A stretch of DNA of 64,000 nucleotides from Evansella clarkii (lineage in GTDB: Bacteria > Bacillota > Bacilli > Bacillales > Salisediminibacteriaceae): assembly GCF_002019695.1 (NCBI RefSeq), contig NZ_KV917376.1:3528120-3592119 (forward strand). Reading direction: 5' to 3'. Shown piece after piece: positions 26,165-34,459 of this stretch (the stretch's first letter is position 1; every line of letters begins with the position of its first letter). A model generated the notes under the pieces. That model saw only the letters and a program-made list of their open reading frames with translations. It made no database searches and was not told the DNA's origin. Position numbers and translations under genes: made by a program.

Positions 26165-26698
26165 TTATTTAATGTTTCTCTTTTCGTATATAGTTTTCAC
26201 GAACTTCTCTTTATGATTTGTATATTCAGTTATACCTGTTGTTGATTTTCTTATGTATTCCTTCTTTAACTCTAAATATTCTTCTTTAGCATCTGAGTTA
26301 GAGTTTAAGTAGTCTCTAAAGAATATTAAGTTATTCCAGAGTTCTTGTTGATATTCAACCAAATGTATATAGTGAGTTTTTATCTCATATGTATCATCAG
26401 TAAATTTCGCCAGAACAATTTCTCCAGGCCTTTCAACTTTCAATCTTAAGAAACCTGCCTGATACAGACCTTTCAGCAATTGTTTATCTACTTTATCTAA
26501 CTCGTCCACACCTACTATAATATCTATTATTGGTTTTGCGGGCATGTCCGTAATTGCTGTACTGCCAATGTGCTCTATACGGGCTTCCTTAAGGCTGGTG
26601 TTATTTAAAATATCTTGTTTGACATTAAAAAACTCACTTTTCCATTCTTTGTTATGGTCTTCTAATCTAACTTCATCACGATTTAAACCTAACTTCAT
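26165..26698 (-). CDS. GrpB family protein
   Basis: A 177-residue GrpB/UPF0157 protein of the nucleotidyltransferase fold. Early on it reads Val-Arg-Leu-Glu-Asp-His-Asn-Lys-Glu-Trp. The core is Arg-Ile-Glu-His-Ile-Gly-Ser-Thr-Ala-x-x-x-Met-Pro-Ala-Lys-Pro-Ile-Ile-Asp-Ile (about residues 40-60), the family signature. Its molecular role is not established, although the fold suggests nucleotide transfer. AGGAGGC precedes the ATG. Confidence 0.87.
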   Translation of the reverse strand: MKLGLNRDEVRLEDHNKEWKSEFFNVKQDILNNTSLKEARIEHIGSTAITDMPAKPIIDIIVGVDELDKVDKQLLKGLYQAGFLRLKVERPGEIVLAKFTDDTYEIKTHYIHLVEYQQELWNNLIFFRDYLNSNSDAKEEYLELKKEYIRKSTTGITEYTNHKEKFVKTIYEKRNIK

Positions 26699-26744
26699 TT
26701 AATCAGCCTCCTCTAAACTGAATTTTACTTTAACTCTTATTCTT

Positions 26745-27317
26745 TTAGCGAAATTCAGGTACCAGGGCATAAATACACGTGTCTGTTAATCTGCTTCTAT
26801 CTGCAGATAAATCCTCGTTCTTTAAAATCCCTTCTAACTCAAACCCTAATTTTTCAGGAATAGAACGACTCTTTAGATTAGAAGACTCACATCTGATTTC
26901 AATTCTCTTAAATTTAATATCATTCAATCCAAACTCAGTTAACGTTTTTACTGTTTCTGACATATACCCTTTACCGCTAAATTTCGTGTTAATCCAGTAT
27001 CCAATCTGACATTTAGGAATCTCCCAGTTTATATTTTCAAAACTTGCTACTCCTGTAAACTCATTGGTTTCTTTATGAAAAATAAGAAAACGTAAACTCT
27101 CTCTTTTTAAAAAGTTAATATGTGCTTCCCGCAAATTCGCTTCAGTTTCCTCAACACTAGGCATTGTCTGTGCAAATGGCAGCCAAGCCTGCAGCTCATT
27201 TAAAGAATCTTTTATTGCTGCATTAACAAAACTACCGTCTCCAAATTGTCTTGGGGGTCGTAAAATAAGTCTCTCCGTTTCTAATTGCGTTGGTATATTA
27301 ACTAATAATGGATTCAT
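26745..27317 (-). CDS. RimJ/RimL-type GNAT acetyltransferase
   Basis: A 190-residue acetyltransferase. It has Thr-Glu-Arg-Leu-Ile-Leu-Arg-Pro-Pro near the N-terminus, Ile-Gly-Tyr-Trp-Ile-Asn-Thr-x-Phe-Ser-Gly-Lys-Gly-Tyr-Met in the acetyl-CoA loop, and Asn-Leu-Lys-Ser-Arg-Ser-Ile-Pro-Glu-Lys-Leu-Gly-Phe-Glu-Leu-Glu-Gly at the C-terminus. It most resembles ribosomal-protein serine acetyltransferases (RimL/YdaF group). The ATG has AAGGGAAAA upstream. It stands 46 bp upstream of GrpB on the same strand, a probable two-gene unit. Confidence 0.83.
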   Translation of the reverse strand: MNPLLVNIPTQLETERLILRPPRQFGDGSFVNAAIKDSLNELQAWLPFAQTMPSVEETEANLREAHINFLKRESLRFLIFHKETNEFTGVASFENINWEIPKCQIGYWINTKFSGKGYMSETVKTLTEFGLNDIKFKRIEIRCESSNLKSRSIPEKLGFELEGILKNEDLSADRSRLTDTCIYALVPEFR

Positions 27318-27370
27318 TAGATTTTCCCTTCAGCCACACGCGTTTTATTCTAGTAAAGATCCGTACTCCA

Positions 27371-27718
27371 CTAGTACAAGTAAACAGTCAGCACTATTGG
27401 CAGTACAGCTAAGACTATACTGCAAACAAAGATAGCTTTAACTTGCATAGGACTTGCAAATTCCTTTGGGTCTTTTTTTAATTCCAGCCATAAAACAGAA
27501 GTAACAGCTGATAAAATTCCTATATTCTTAAAAGTATCTGATTCGACTCCGAGTATGGAATATATGTAGAGTAAAAATCCACTTATGAAATATCAAATAA
27601 TAAATAGTAAAACGTACTTTTTTATTCCTTTAAAAGTGTACGACTGAGATAGATAGATTCGTACAAATAAATAAACAATAGCAAAACCAATAATACATGT
27701 AATAATAAGAGCAATCAT
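27371..27718 (-). pseudogene. Broken three-helix membrane protein (internal stop)
   Basis: Read from the ATG at 27718, 41 codons encode a hydrophobic N-terminus. They meet a TGA (27593-27595), and the same frame then continues for 73 codons with two further membrane helices and a charged loop (Leu-Glu-Leu-Lys-Lys-Asp-Pro-Lys-Glu) to a TAG at 27371. One base change (TGG to TGA) would explain the break. It could be a real nonsense mutation or a sequencing error. Family not recognised; the plan resembles the other small membrane proteins of the region. Confidence 0.6.
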
Positions 27719-27812
27719 ATTTCCGATAATTCTTCCCCCATTTAATAACAACAAATTAATGAGTTAAACTCCCGGTTGCATTTCAACATAGACTGTGGAA
27801 TCAATTATCCCT

Positions 27813-28093
27813 CTACGTTTGTTCATTAAAAGGACTAATATCAATAGTGTAATATTCCAGGTATGATTGAGATAAATTTTGTTCTAAATATGTACGAAGT
27901 TCTGTTTCACTTGTATTTTCATCAATTTTTATGTATATAACAGGGTTAGTAACACCAACATAGAAACAAATTTATCCCACGCTTCATCAAGGACAGCTCC
28001 CGTACTAAATGGCTCTTCTATATTGACATTCATAAATATAATTAAGAGGAAAACAACGACACCTGCCAATGATAAAAAACTAATTCTTTTCAA
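27813..28093 (-). pseudogene. Frameshifted membrane-anchored small protein
   Basis: A TTG start at 28093 behind GAGAGG opens a frame with a signal anchor (about residues 6-22). It runs to a stop near residue 54 around 27930. The neighbouring frame carries on smoothly from the same point (Val-Thr-Asn-Pro-Val-Ile-Tyr-Ile-Lys-Ile-Asp-Glu, then Ser-Glu-Thr-Glu-Leu-Arg) to a TAG at 27813. The total length of 281 bp is not a multiple of three. It looks like a secreted or membrane-anchored protein of about 93 residues broken by a single indel. Confidence 0.55.
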
Positions 28094-28183
28094 GTATTAC
28101 ACCTCTCCCTTAGCAGATTTTTCAAATCTTTATCTGCACTTCTTCCCGTTACTCCAATTAATCAATTATTGAAATAATAGCTT

Positions 28184-28267
28184 TCATTTTTTTAGAAAGA
28201 AAAACAGTATAATGACAATCATAATTCCAATGGCAATAAGTATTGGGTTTCCAAAAATAAGTTCCAT
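28184..28267 (-). CDS. 27-residue hydrophobic peptide
   Basis: A 27-codon frame behind an AAGGAG box six to seven bases from the ATG. It is almost entirely one hydrophobic helix (Ile/Leu/Val/Phe) and ends Leu-Lys-Lys. Single-pass membrane miniprotein; function unknown. It sits between two decayed genes, so it could also be a remnant. Confidence 0.45.
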   Translation of the reverse strand: MELIFGNPILIAIGIMIVIILFFFLKK

Positions 28268-28395
28268 AAAATACTCCTTCACCCTAATAATTTTCACTCA
28301 AGCGTGTAGTAAATTCATTTGGAAAATATTACAGAATATTTTAAAACCTCATTTAAGTTTAACATTTTTTCCTAAATATCCCAATAGACTGGAAC

Positions 28396-28419
28396 AAAAA
28401 AGAGCTGCAATATTGCAAC
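28396..28419 (-). terminator. Intrinsic terminator
   Basis: On the minus strand, GAGTTGCAATATTGCAGCTC folds as a near-perfect hairpin (one mismatch) followed by TTTTTTG, about 10 bp past the stop of the 151-residue gene. A related sequence occurs at 33.87 kb. Confidence 0.8.
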
Positions 28420-28429
28420 TCATAATTTG

Positions 28430-28885
28430 CTAACTCTCTCCCCGGAAGGTTACTAACCATGGAAGATTCATATGTATTTCAAATTGAATAGTCGGCATTG
28501 GAAACCCTTCAGGTACTAACGTTAACTCCTCACTAAAACATATATCTACCTTAGTATTTTCGAAAAAGTTTGGTGATGATAGTTCGCTATTTTCCGTAGT
28601 AGGTCCTTCAATTATTTTACCGGCGATATGATAAAAAGCACCGTAAAAATGGGTTTTATCTTGATTCTCCAAGTAGTGAGAAACTTCCCCTTCTTTTCTT
28701 GGATCAATACCAAGTGAATTAAAAAGTTCTTTAATTTCCAGTGGGAATTTATCACAAGCTAAAACATAATTAGCACAATAATCACACTGACAATCCTCTG
28801 TAATTAAATGATAATTATCATAAAATCTTTTTGTTTTCCTTACATCAATTTCAATAGTCCAAATGCCAAATTTCATTATTTTCAT
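28430..28885 (-). CDS. Hypothetical protein with Cys-x-Cys-x-x-Cys
   Basis: A 151-residue soluble protein. A Cys-Gln-Cys-Asp-Tyr-Cys cluster near residues 32-37 plus Cys44 may bind a metal. The remaining part is beta-rich, ending Met-Asn-Leu-Pro-Trp-Leu-Val. It resembles unnamed Bacillus proteins; family not recognised. AGGTGTGAT lies just upstream of the ATG. It is terminated by its own hairpin. Confidence 0.65.
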   Translation of the reverse strand: MKIMKFGIWTIEIDVRKTKRFYDNYHLITEDCQCDYCANYVLACDKFPLEIKELFNSLGIDPRKEGEVSHYLENQDKTHFYGAFYHIAGKIIEGPTTENSELSSPNFFENTKVDICFSEELTLVPEGFPMPTIQFEIHMNLPWLVTFRGES

Positions 28886-28980
28886 ATATCACACCTATAT
28901 CTTCAGGTTTTCCTCGTTATTTTTTGACCAGTGTTTCTTCATTTTCCAGGTTTAGGCTCACCATTTGCCGGGCAGTAAAA

Positions 28981-29823
28981 CTAAACCACTTTCACATAAT
29001 CATTTATCATATCCTCGAACACTAATTTCTCTTCTAAAAATGGAAAGTGATTACTGTTCTCGAAAATATAAAGTTTTGATAGTGGTACAAGCTGATGGAT
29101 TTCTTGCGAGTATATGAGTGGACATTGTGAATCATGTTTACCGCAAAAAATGAAAGTGGGAGTCTTTATTTTGGTAATGTCCTTTCTAATATCATACTCA
29201 GGTAATTCTTCATATGAAAAGTAATCCAGGCGTTTTTGAACAACTCTGCCACTACTTGGTTTGGAAAAATATTCATCAAATCTTTCCGGGTCAAATAAAG
29301 ACATTTCAGTCCATTCTCTTCCTGCCTGAATTCTTTCTTCCTTTGTTGATTCCTTAGATTTTAAAATAAAGAAAAGCTCTTTGAGTCTTTTGTTTCTTGG
29401 ATTCAAAGAACTATAAATGCTTTCTTTATGTTTCATATAGTCATTACTCGCCGCGCCACCGCCTGCTAATAGTCGTTTTAATGATTTTGGATGCTTAGAA
29501 CCGTAAACCAATCCTAACATTCCGCCTGTTGAATGGCCTGCATAATTCCACTCTTTTAAGCATAAAGCCTCTCTTATTGCTTCCAGGTCCTTTACCGTTT
29601 CATTCATGCTTAGCTCTTCTTTTGTTTTGGCTCTATTCGAATTTCCTGTCTCTTTTAAATTAATAAGGTAAACACGAAAAGAATCTGTAAACATATTCGC
29701 AAAATAATTCCCGCGTTCATTAAACTCACTATATAAGTGAATTACACATAAAGGTTCTCCGCTGCCAGAAACAAATACTTCAAATTGTCCTCTGGCAGTC
29801 TTAACATATATTTGCTTCCACAT
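28981..29823 (-). CDS. Alpha/beta hydrolase
   Basis: A 280-residue alpha/beta hydrolase. The nucleophile elbow is Gly-His-Ser-Thr-Gly-Gly near residues 95-100 (nucleophile Ser97), with the acid Asp in Cys-Gly-Lys-His-Asp-Ser-Gln (about 237) and catalytic His in Asn-Ser-Asn-His-Phe-Pro (about 262). It resembles proline iminopeptidase-like and haloperoxidase-like esterases. Cytoplasmic. The ATG is preceded by GAGAGGG. Confidence 0.87.
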   Translation of the reverse strand: MWKQIYVKTARGQFEVFVSGSGEPLCVIHLYSEFNERGNYFANMFTDSFRVYLINLKETGNSNRAKTKEELSMNETVKDLEAIREALCLKEWNYAGHSTGGMLGLVYGSKHPKSLKRLLAGGGAASNDYMKHKESIYSSLNPRNKRLKELFFILKSKESTKEERIQAGREWTEMSLFDPERFDEYFSKPSSGRVVQKRLDYFSYEELPEYDIRKDITKIKTPTFIFCGKHDSQCPLIYSQEIHQLVPLSKLYIFENSNHFPFLEEKLVFEDMINDYVKVV

Positions 29824-29937
29824 AATTTTCCCTCTCTTTACTTGTTCAACTTGAAATAGTCTCCCCGACAGTTCTACTAGAGCAGCCGAATTTACTAGGC
29901 TAGTTCTCCCTGCTAATTGAACAGTTATGCTTTAAAG

Positions 29938-30375
29938 TTATTTATTCCAAGCAGAAGCAATAATTGTCTCAGCGCGTTTAATACTTTCTTTTAAATAATC
30001 TGGTGATTGGGGGTGGTTTAACACTTCCTCGGTAGAAAGCCATAGCACTCTCTCAACTTCCTCCGGGCTTTTAGGAAAAGGTTCACCAGATAAGTACTCA
30101 CATAGAAAAACAATATCTACAACTTTTTCACCTTTATCAGTGATAAAAGATGTGCTATGAACATACTTCATATTATCTTTTACTTCTACGCCAACTTCTT
30201 CAGCTATTTCACGCTTAACAGTTCTTTCTAATATGTCAGAGGAGTTCCCTTCATCTTCAACCTTACCGCCCGCGATTGAAAGCAAGCCACCTGCATGTTC
30301 TTCTTTTTTACTCCGTTCAATTATTAGCCATTTACCATTTTTAAATATGGCACCTTCGACATTGACTATAAACAT
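29938..30375 (-). CDS. NUDIX hydrolase
   Basis: A 145-residue NUDIX hydrolase. The box Gly-Gly-Lys-Val-Glu-Asp-Glu-Gly-x7-Glu-Arg-x-Val-x-Arg-Glu-Ile-Ala-Glu-Glu-Val-Gly is slightly stretched, with a Ser-Ser insertion. It is otherwise complete near residues 36-62. Start: the ATG seven to eight bases after GGAGGG, five codons inside the longest frame that begins with TTG. Substrate unknown. Confidence 0.83.
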   Translation of the reverse strand: MFIVNVEGAIFKNGKWLIIERSKKEEHAGGLLSIAGGKVEDEGNSSDILERTVKREIAEEVGVEVKDNMKYVHSTSFITDKGEKVVDIVFLCEYLSGEPFPKSPEEVERVLWLSTEEVLNHPQSPDYLKESIKRAETIIASAWNK

Positions 30376-30538
30376 TATGATTCCCTCCAAAAATATCTGA
30401 ACTGATTAACCAATATGTACTAATTATATCGTTACAAAAACGGTTTGGGCATAACTTCATACATATTTTAACATTTATAAGGAAGTTACGTTTGGAACTT
30501 TTCAAATAATTGAATTTTATTATTGGATATTACAACAA

Positions 30539-31291
30539 TTATCCATCACCCTGCCTCTGTTCTTTCTTGTAGGTGTCTAGAAGAACCTTTAACCTGTCGA
30601 TCTCTTCATCTGTTAGTTCCTCTAACCTGTCTACTTCACCTTTAATATAAGTAATTGTGCTGTTAGTACTCTCGCTGCCTTTTTGTAAAAAATATGTGGC
30701 AACCGCACTTGTAACAAGGCCCAGCAGCCCAATGCCAAAAATCATTAAAACAACAGCAATCATTCGGCCAATAATCGTCTCGGGACTAAGATCCCCGTAA
30801 CCAACCGTTGTGGAAGTCACAATCGCCCACCATACTGCATCCATATATGTTTCAATTTCCGGCTCAAAATACTGTACAGGTATAGAAAGAACGAAAATAA
30901 ACACAAATAAGCCAAGGATTACTTTATCCAGATTGTTTGTTCTCAGAATTTCCAGCAGCGGCTTAAAATGATTTTTCAGAATAAGTATAGCCCTTAGCAC
31001 CCGGAAGAGCCTGGCAAGTCTTGCGAGACGGAAGACAGAATCAAAGGGAATTATGGCAATAATATCCAGTGGATTCTTCTTTACATAATCCCATTTACGG
31101 TCACTTAAGAAAAACCGCACGGAGACATCGATAACGAAGATCAGCCAGATAATAAAATCTATATATCTTGTATAGTTTGTTTCATTCCATATTGTGACTA
31201 CAGATATAATTGCTAATATTGCCATTACAATCTCATAACCGACTGTTATTTTTCTTTTTCGGTTCCAAACCTCTTCCCCGGATTGTGTCAT
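30539..31291 (-). CDS. Voltage-gated-like potassium channel subunit
   Basis: A 250-residue ion-channel subunit. Transmembrane segments S1-S4 span residues 15-115. S4 carries Arg at every third position (Arg-Leu-Ala-Arg-Leu-Ala-Arg-Leu-Phe-Arg-Val-Leu-Arg), the voltage-sensor pattern. S5, the pore helix with the Thr-Val-Gly-Tyr-Gly-Asp filter (about residues 166-171), and S6 follow, then a 45-residue coiled-coil-like tail (Glu-Val-Asp-Arg-Leu-Glu-Glu). It should form a tetrameric potassium channel. GAGGTG precedes the ATG. A decayed fragment of a second copy of its tail lies at 41659-41802. Confidence 0.9.
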   Translation of the reverse strand: MTQSGEEVWNRKRKITVGYEIVMAILAIISVVTIWNETNYTRYIDFIIWLIFVIDVSVRFFLSDRKWDYVKKNPLDIIAIIPFDSVFRLARLARLFRVLRAILILKNHFKPLLEILRTNNLDKVILGLFVFIFVLSIPVQYFEPEIETYMDAVWWAIVTSTTVGYGDLSPETIIGRMIAVVLMIFGIGLLGLVTSAVATYFLQKGSESTNSTITYIKGEVDRLEELTDEEIDRLKVLLDTYKKEQRQGDG

Positions 31292-31469
31292 TTATTAATC
31301 ACCTCTTGAAATAATTGGAATAAGTACTCGGACAATTATAACATCCAGCTTTTTATATTTCCCGTATGATTTAATGCCTTTCTTAACATCATTAATTGGG
31401 TATAAAGCTTTTATATTTAATAATGTCTTTTTATATCCAAACTGCATATATATAATTTAAGCTTGAAAA

Positions 31470-31491
31470 AAGGAGGTGCGACTTGCTCTGA
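31470..31491 (+). promoter_or_regulatory. Strong SD with two-codon minimal ORF upstream of tetR
   Basis: AAGGAGGTG at 31470-31478 is an almost perfect ribosome binding site, but the regulator start is 40 bp downstream. A TTG-CTC-TGA frame at 31483-31491 lies six bases after the site and would make a dipeptide. A GTG at 31476 overlaps the site. The regulator ATG itself has only a weak GCGAG. Possibly a translation-regulating leader; possibly chance. Confidence 0.35.
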
Positions 31492-31518
31492 CAAGTTTAA
31501 TTAAAGCGAGCAACTGTC

Positions 31519-32118
31519 ATGGAAAATAAGCGTCCTTATAACTCTGAGCTTCGGGAGAAACGAAAACAGTCAACGATAAACAACATTATTTTATCCACGT
31601 ACCAAATGCACTCCGATGGAATTACTGATATTAAAACTATCGCAGAAAACGCTGGTGTATCCGTCCCCACGATCAGAAAATACTTTCCTACAAATGAAGA
31701 TTTATTTAAAGGCTGTGCCGCTCACTTTATGAAACACAACAGGTTGCCGGAGATTCACCGGTATTTTCATATCGACTGTCTTGAAGACAAAGTTTCAGCA
31801 ATAGTAACTGATTTTTATTCCTTTCATGAAGACACAATGGAACTTGTCTGGCTCTCTTTTCGCCTTGCTGAACAATCGAAAGTAATGAGAAATTCCTCAC
31901 TACAGAATGAGGCAATTGTAAAAGCCGCAGCGAAAGTAATGCTGCAGGAAGTAACTATCCCTGAGGATAGAAAAAAACAAGTCCAGGGCTATGTGCAAGG
32001 ATTGCTTCATCCGCTTTTTTACCGGACATTACGAGTTACTGGACGTATGGAAAAAGAAAAATGTATTGAACATACAGAACAGGCAATTCTGCATCAATTA
32101 AAGGAGGGAGAAAGATGA
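31519..32118 (+). CDS. TetR/AcrR family regulator
   Basis: A 199-residue TetR-type repressor. The N-terminal helix-turn-helix (about residues 16-62) reads Thr-Ile-Asn-Asn-Ile-Ile-Leu-Ser-Thr-Tyr, then Ile-Lys-Thr-Ile-Ala-Glu-Asn-Ala-Gly-Val-Ser-Val-Pro-Thr-Ile-Arg-Lys-Tyr-Phe. The C-terminal helices bind an unknown ligand. The stop overlaps the start of the cupin gene (ATGA), showing translational coupling. It diverges from the potassium channel gene. It may sense a small molecule handled by the cupin protein. Confidence 0.85.
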   Translation: MENKRPYNSELREKRKQSTINNIILSTYQMHSDGITDIKTIAENAGVSVPTIRKYFPTNEDLFKGCAAHFMKHNRLPEIHRYFHIDCLEDKVSAIVTDFYSFHEDTMELVWLSFRLAEQSKVMRNSSLQNEAIVKAAAKVMLQEVTIPEDRKKQVQGYVQGLLHPLFYRTLRVTGRMEKEKCIEHTEQAILHQLKEGER

Positions 32119-32531
32119 CAACTGTGAATATCAACAAGCTTCCTTTATTGGATTTATGGTACGAAAAGAATGATAGTAAGAAATGGAAAGCCAATCTCCC
32201 CTTCACTCCGCAATTTCCACTCTGGTCAGGCATAAAAACAAACGACTCAAGCGTCGTGTTTTTCGAGCTCGAGCCTGGAAAAGAACTTGGGGAGCATTCA
32301 GAAAGCAGTGAGGAAATATTGTTTGTAATCAGCGGCAATGCTGAAGCGGTAATAGGAAGTGAGAAGCACATTATTTCAGACGGAAGTCTCGTTGTCATCC
32401 CTCCAGATGTACCTCACTATATTAAAAATACTGGAGAGACTTCCGCAAGGTTTCTCGGGTTCTTCTCGAAAGCTGATTCCCGATCCACCTTCTCGGAGGA
32501 AGTCTCGCCTGTTGGAATGAAGGTGCTTTAA
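32115..32531 (+). CDS. Cupin domain protein
   Basis: A 138-residue single-domain cupin. Motif 1 is Gly-Lys-Glu-Leu-Gly-Glu-His-Ser-Glu-Ser-Ser-Glu-Glu-Ile-Leu-Phe-Val-Ile-x-Gly (about residues 54-73), motif 2 Pro-Pro-Asp-Val-Pro-His-Tyr-Ile-Lys-Asn (about 96-105). One His of motif 1 is present and the second is replaced by Ser, so metal binding may be partial. Function unknown. AAGGAGGGAG precedes the ATG. A decayed copy of this gene lies at 41811-41900. Confidence 0.8.
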   Translation: MTTVNINKLPLLDLWYEKNDSKKWKANLPFTPQFPLWSGIKTNDSSVVFFELEPGKELGEHSESSEEILFVISGNAEAVIGSEKHIISDGSLVVIPPDVPHYIKNTGETSARFLGFFSKADSRSTFSEEVSPVGMKVL

Positions 32532-32625
32532 TAAGAAATGACAGATGTTTCGGCTAATATGTTCCGCCCCAACGAACATATATAATTCTAGCTATAGTTT
32601 CATTCTGTGAGACAGGAAAGCATAA

Positions 32626-32658
32626 ATAAGGCTCAGTTCAATCTGAACCGAGCCTTAA
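32626..32658. terminator. Bidirectional terminator
   Basis: AAGGCTCAGTTCA (32628-32640) and TGAACCGAGCCTT (32644-32656) form a 12-13-bp stem with a short loop. It lies between the convergent cupin and VOC genes. Confidence 0.8.
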
Positions 32659-32724
32659 AGTCTTTATCCTGAATATAATAAACTCCTGTCCGCCGTTGTT
32701 TAATAACAGATCTTCCTAACCTTC

Positions 32725-33168
32725 TTATTCATCCTCAATAATTAACATATTAGATTCATCAAATTCCCAAATATCACCGTAGGCGACTTCCCAGTAATAT
32801 CCATCAAGATCTGTGAAATAACCACCATAACCGCCCCAGTCGGTTTTCTGCGGCTTTTTCTGAATAGCAGCACCTGCCAAATCTGCCTTCTTAAATATTT
32901 CTTCAACCTCTTCTTTTGATTTTGCATTATAAGCTAAAGTGATACCAGGAAATCCACTTGTAATTTCTGGAGGATTCTTTTTATTAATATCCAAAGCTAA
33001 TTCCTCTAAAGGATACAGTGCTATTCTGGTACCTTCGTTTTTAAAAAAAATTATATCCGGATTACACTCGTTTCCTCTTACTGAAGTATCAAATCCTAAT
33101 TGTTTAAAAAACTTGTGGGACTTTACAATGTCTTTTGTACCAAGTGTTATTATATTTAATCTGTTCAT
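32725..33168 (-). CDS. VOC/glyoxalase-fold protein
   Basis: A 147-residue VOC-superfamily protein with two beta-alpha-beta-beta-beta modules. N-terminal: Ile-Ile-Thr-Leu-Gly-Thr-Lys-Asp with Phe-x-x-x-Leu-Gly-Phe. C-terminal: Tyr-Phe-Thr-Asp-Leu-Asp-Gly-Tyr-Tyr-Trp-Glu-Val-Ala-Tyr. The end Glu is a usual metal ligand. It may bind or detoxify a small compound. GAGAGG lies before the ATG. No substrate can be named. Confidence 0.82.
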   Translation of the reverse strand: MNRLNIITLGTKDIVKSHKFFKQLGFDTSVRGNECNPDIIFFKNEGTRIALYPLEELALDINKKNPPEITSGFPGITLAYNAKSKEEVEEIFKKADLAGAAIQKKPQKTDWGGYGGYFTDLDGYYWEVAYGDIWEFDESNMLIIEDE

Positions 33169-33214
33169 ATAGTATTTCCTCTCTCTTCATTATTTTTTAA
33201 GATATCAATCAACC

Positions 33215-33754
33215 CTAGTCCCATAAAAATTCTATTTCATTTATTTTCCATCCGTCTTCCATTACCATTATGTATTTATAGGTGATTACTTCTCCATTGG
33301 CGCCGGTTTGATAATTGATAGAAACCCTCCCATCTTCATTAGAGAAATCTACTAACTCTAATCCTGGATTAGTGTTTGGTGTCCATTCAAACATAGTATT
33401 AAAAGGAAGGTTTATTTGATGTGGATTGTGTTCATGATCAGGTTCTTCGTCTGCGGGAAAATAGACTTCATCAGAAAAAAATGGCTTTGCCTCCTCAATA
33501 TCTTTACTTAAGTGATAGTCTTCCAGTACTGATATTGCCTGAACAATATCTCTATTATCTATAGACGTTAATTTATTTACCTTTTCTTCCACTCGTGTCA
33601 GTTCTTTTTTCAAACGTTCATTTTCCTTTAATGCTTCCTCTAACTCTGTCTTATATTCTGCCTCCGCTGAGTTCTCCTTTGTCTCTCCAAAAATCCCTAA
33701 CACTGTAACGACCAGGATTACTATGAGTACCAAGCTTAGATAATTTCTGAACAT
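33215..33754 (-). CDS. Membrane-anchored coiled-coil protein (paralog)
   Basis: A 179-residue protein: membrane anchor at residues 6-22, Glu/Lys-rich coiled coil at 30-68, then a domain ending Tyr-Lys-Tyr-Ile-Met-Val-Met-Glu-Asp-Gly-Trp-Lys-Ile-Asn-Glu-Ile. Its order of parts and final strands match the protein at 23282-23860, so both come from one ancestor. A His/Glu-rich spot (Pro-Asp-His-Glu-His-Asn-Pro-His) at about residues 110-117 is not shared and could bind metal. GGAGGC precedes the ATG. Confidence 0.7.
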   Translation of the reverse strand: MFRNYLSLVLIVILVVTVLGIFGETKENSAEAEYKTELEEALKENERLKKELTRVEEKVNKLTSIDNRDIVQAISVLEDYHLSKDIEEAKPFFSDEVYFPADEEPDHEHNPHQINLPFNTMFEWTPNTNPGLELVDFSNEDGRVSINYQTGANGEVITYKYIMVMEDGWKINEIEFLWD

Positions 33755-33867
33755 AAATGCCTCCTTGTTTTGTCTGTCATTGTTTATAAAAATAATATGA
33801 TCCTTTCTATCTGTTTTTTAATGCATTCTCCCTGTTATATTAACAGGATTTTCCAGTTCCTGGGTAC

Positions 33868-33893
33868 AAAAAAAGCTGCTACATTGCAACCCA
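33868..33893 (-). terminator. Possible terminator, sibling of the one at 28.4 kb
   Basis: On the minus strand GTTGC-AATGTA-GCAGC is followed by TTTTTTTG. The stem is short and imperfect, but its layout and flanks match the terminator at 28396-28419. It would end the NUDIX transcript. Confidence 0.45.
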
Positions 33894-33928
33894 CAATTTT
33901 ATAACGCACACGATTTGAGGAAGATTAG

Positions 33929-34362
33929 TTATCCGTGCACTCCTTTTTCAACTGCCCAATAATGATGTTCATGTATAAGAAGTTGCTTGGCAAAATTAAT
34001 TTCCAGCCATTTAAGAAGGTGGTCATCCTCTATTGGTTTTTGTTTTTTTTGGACAATTTCGCTAAGTAAAAATAGCCCTGGCTAAGGCAGGGTTTACCAT
34101 CAGCTGAATAAAAATATCTCATTGCACTTCCTAGGTAAGTACTTATAAAGGCATCGTAGCCTGTTTCTTCTAACAGTTCTCTTGCAAGACACTGGGTGTG
34201 ACTTTCATCATCTTCTATTCCGCCACCAGGTAAAAAGTAATGACCTTTCTTAGTTTGAACAGTCAAAACTTTATCCTTTTTAGAATTGAAAATGACCGCA
34301 TAAACCCCTTTTCTAATTTCATAGTCAATTCTATTAATCTTTTCACCAAATACTTTTTTCAT
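33929..34362 (-). pseudogene. NUDIX hydrolase frameshifted at an A8 tract
   Basis: The intact part, from an ATG at 34362 behind GAGGTG, holds a complete NUDIX box: Gly-Gly-Gly-Ile-Glu-Asp-Asp-Glu-Ser-x6-Arg-Glu-Leu-Leu-Glu-Glu-Thr-Gly. The frame runs into a tract of eight A (T8 on the plus strand at 34043-34050) and ends at a TAG at 34030. One added A restores a frame that continues Pro-Ile-Glu-Asp-Asp-His-Leu-Leu-Lys-Trp-Leu and ends with His-Glu-His-His-Tyr-Trp-Ala-Val-Glu at 33929. This is the typical C-terminus of this subfamily. Sequencing error, polymerase slippage or true loss all fit. Confidence 0.75.
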
Positions 34363-34459
34363 CTTACACCTCAACTATAAGTATTCTACTTATATTATTG
34401 AACATGATTAGCGCAGGCAGTCTATTTAGCTGCCACTCTCGGTTACTGATATAAATAAT

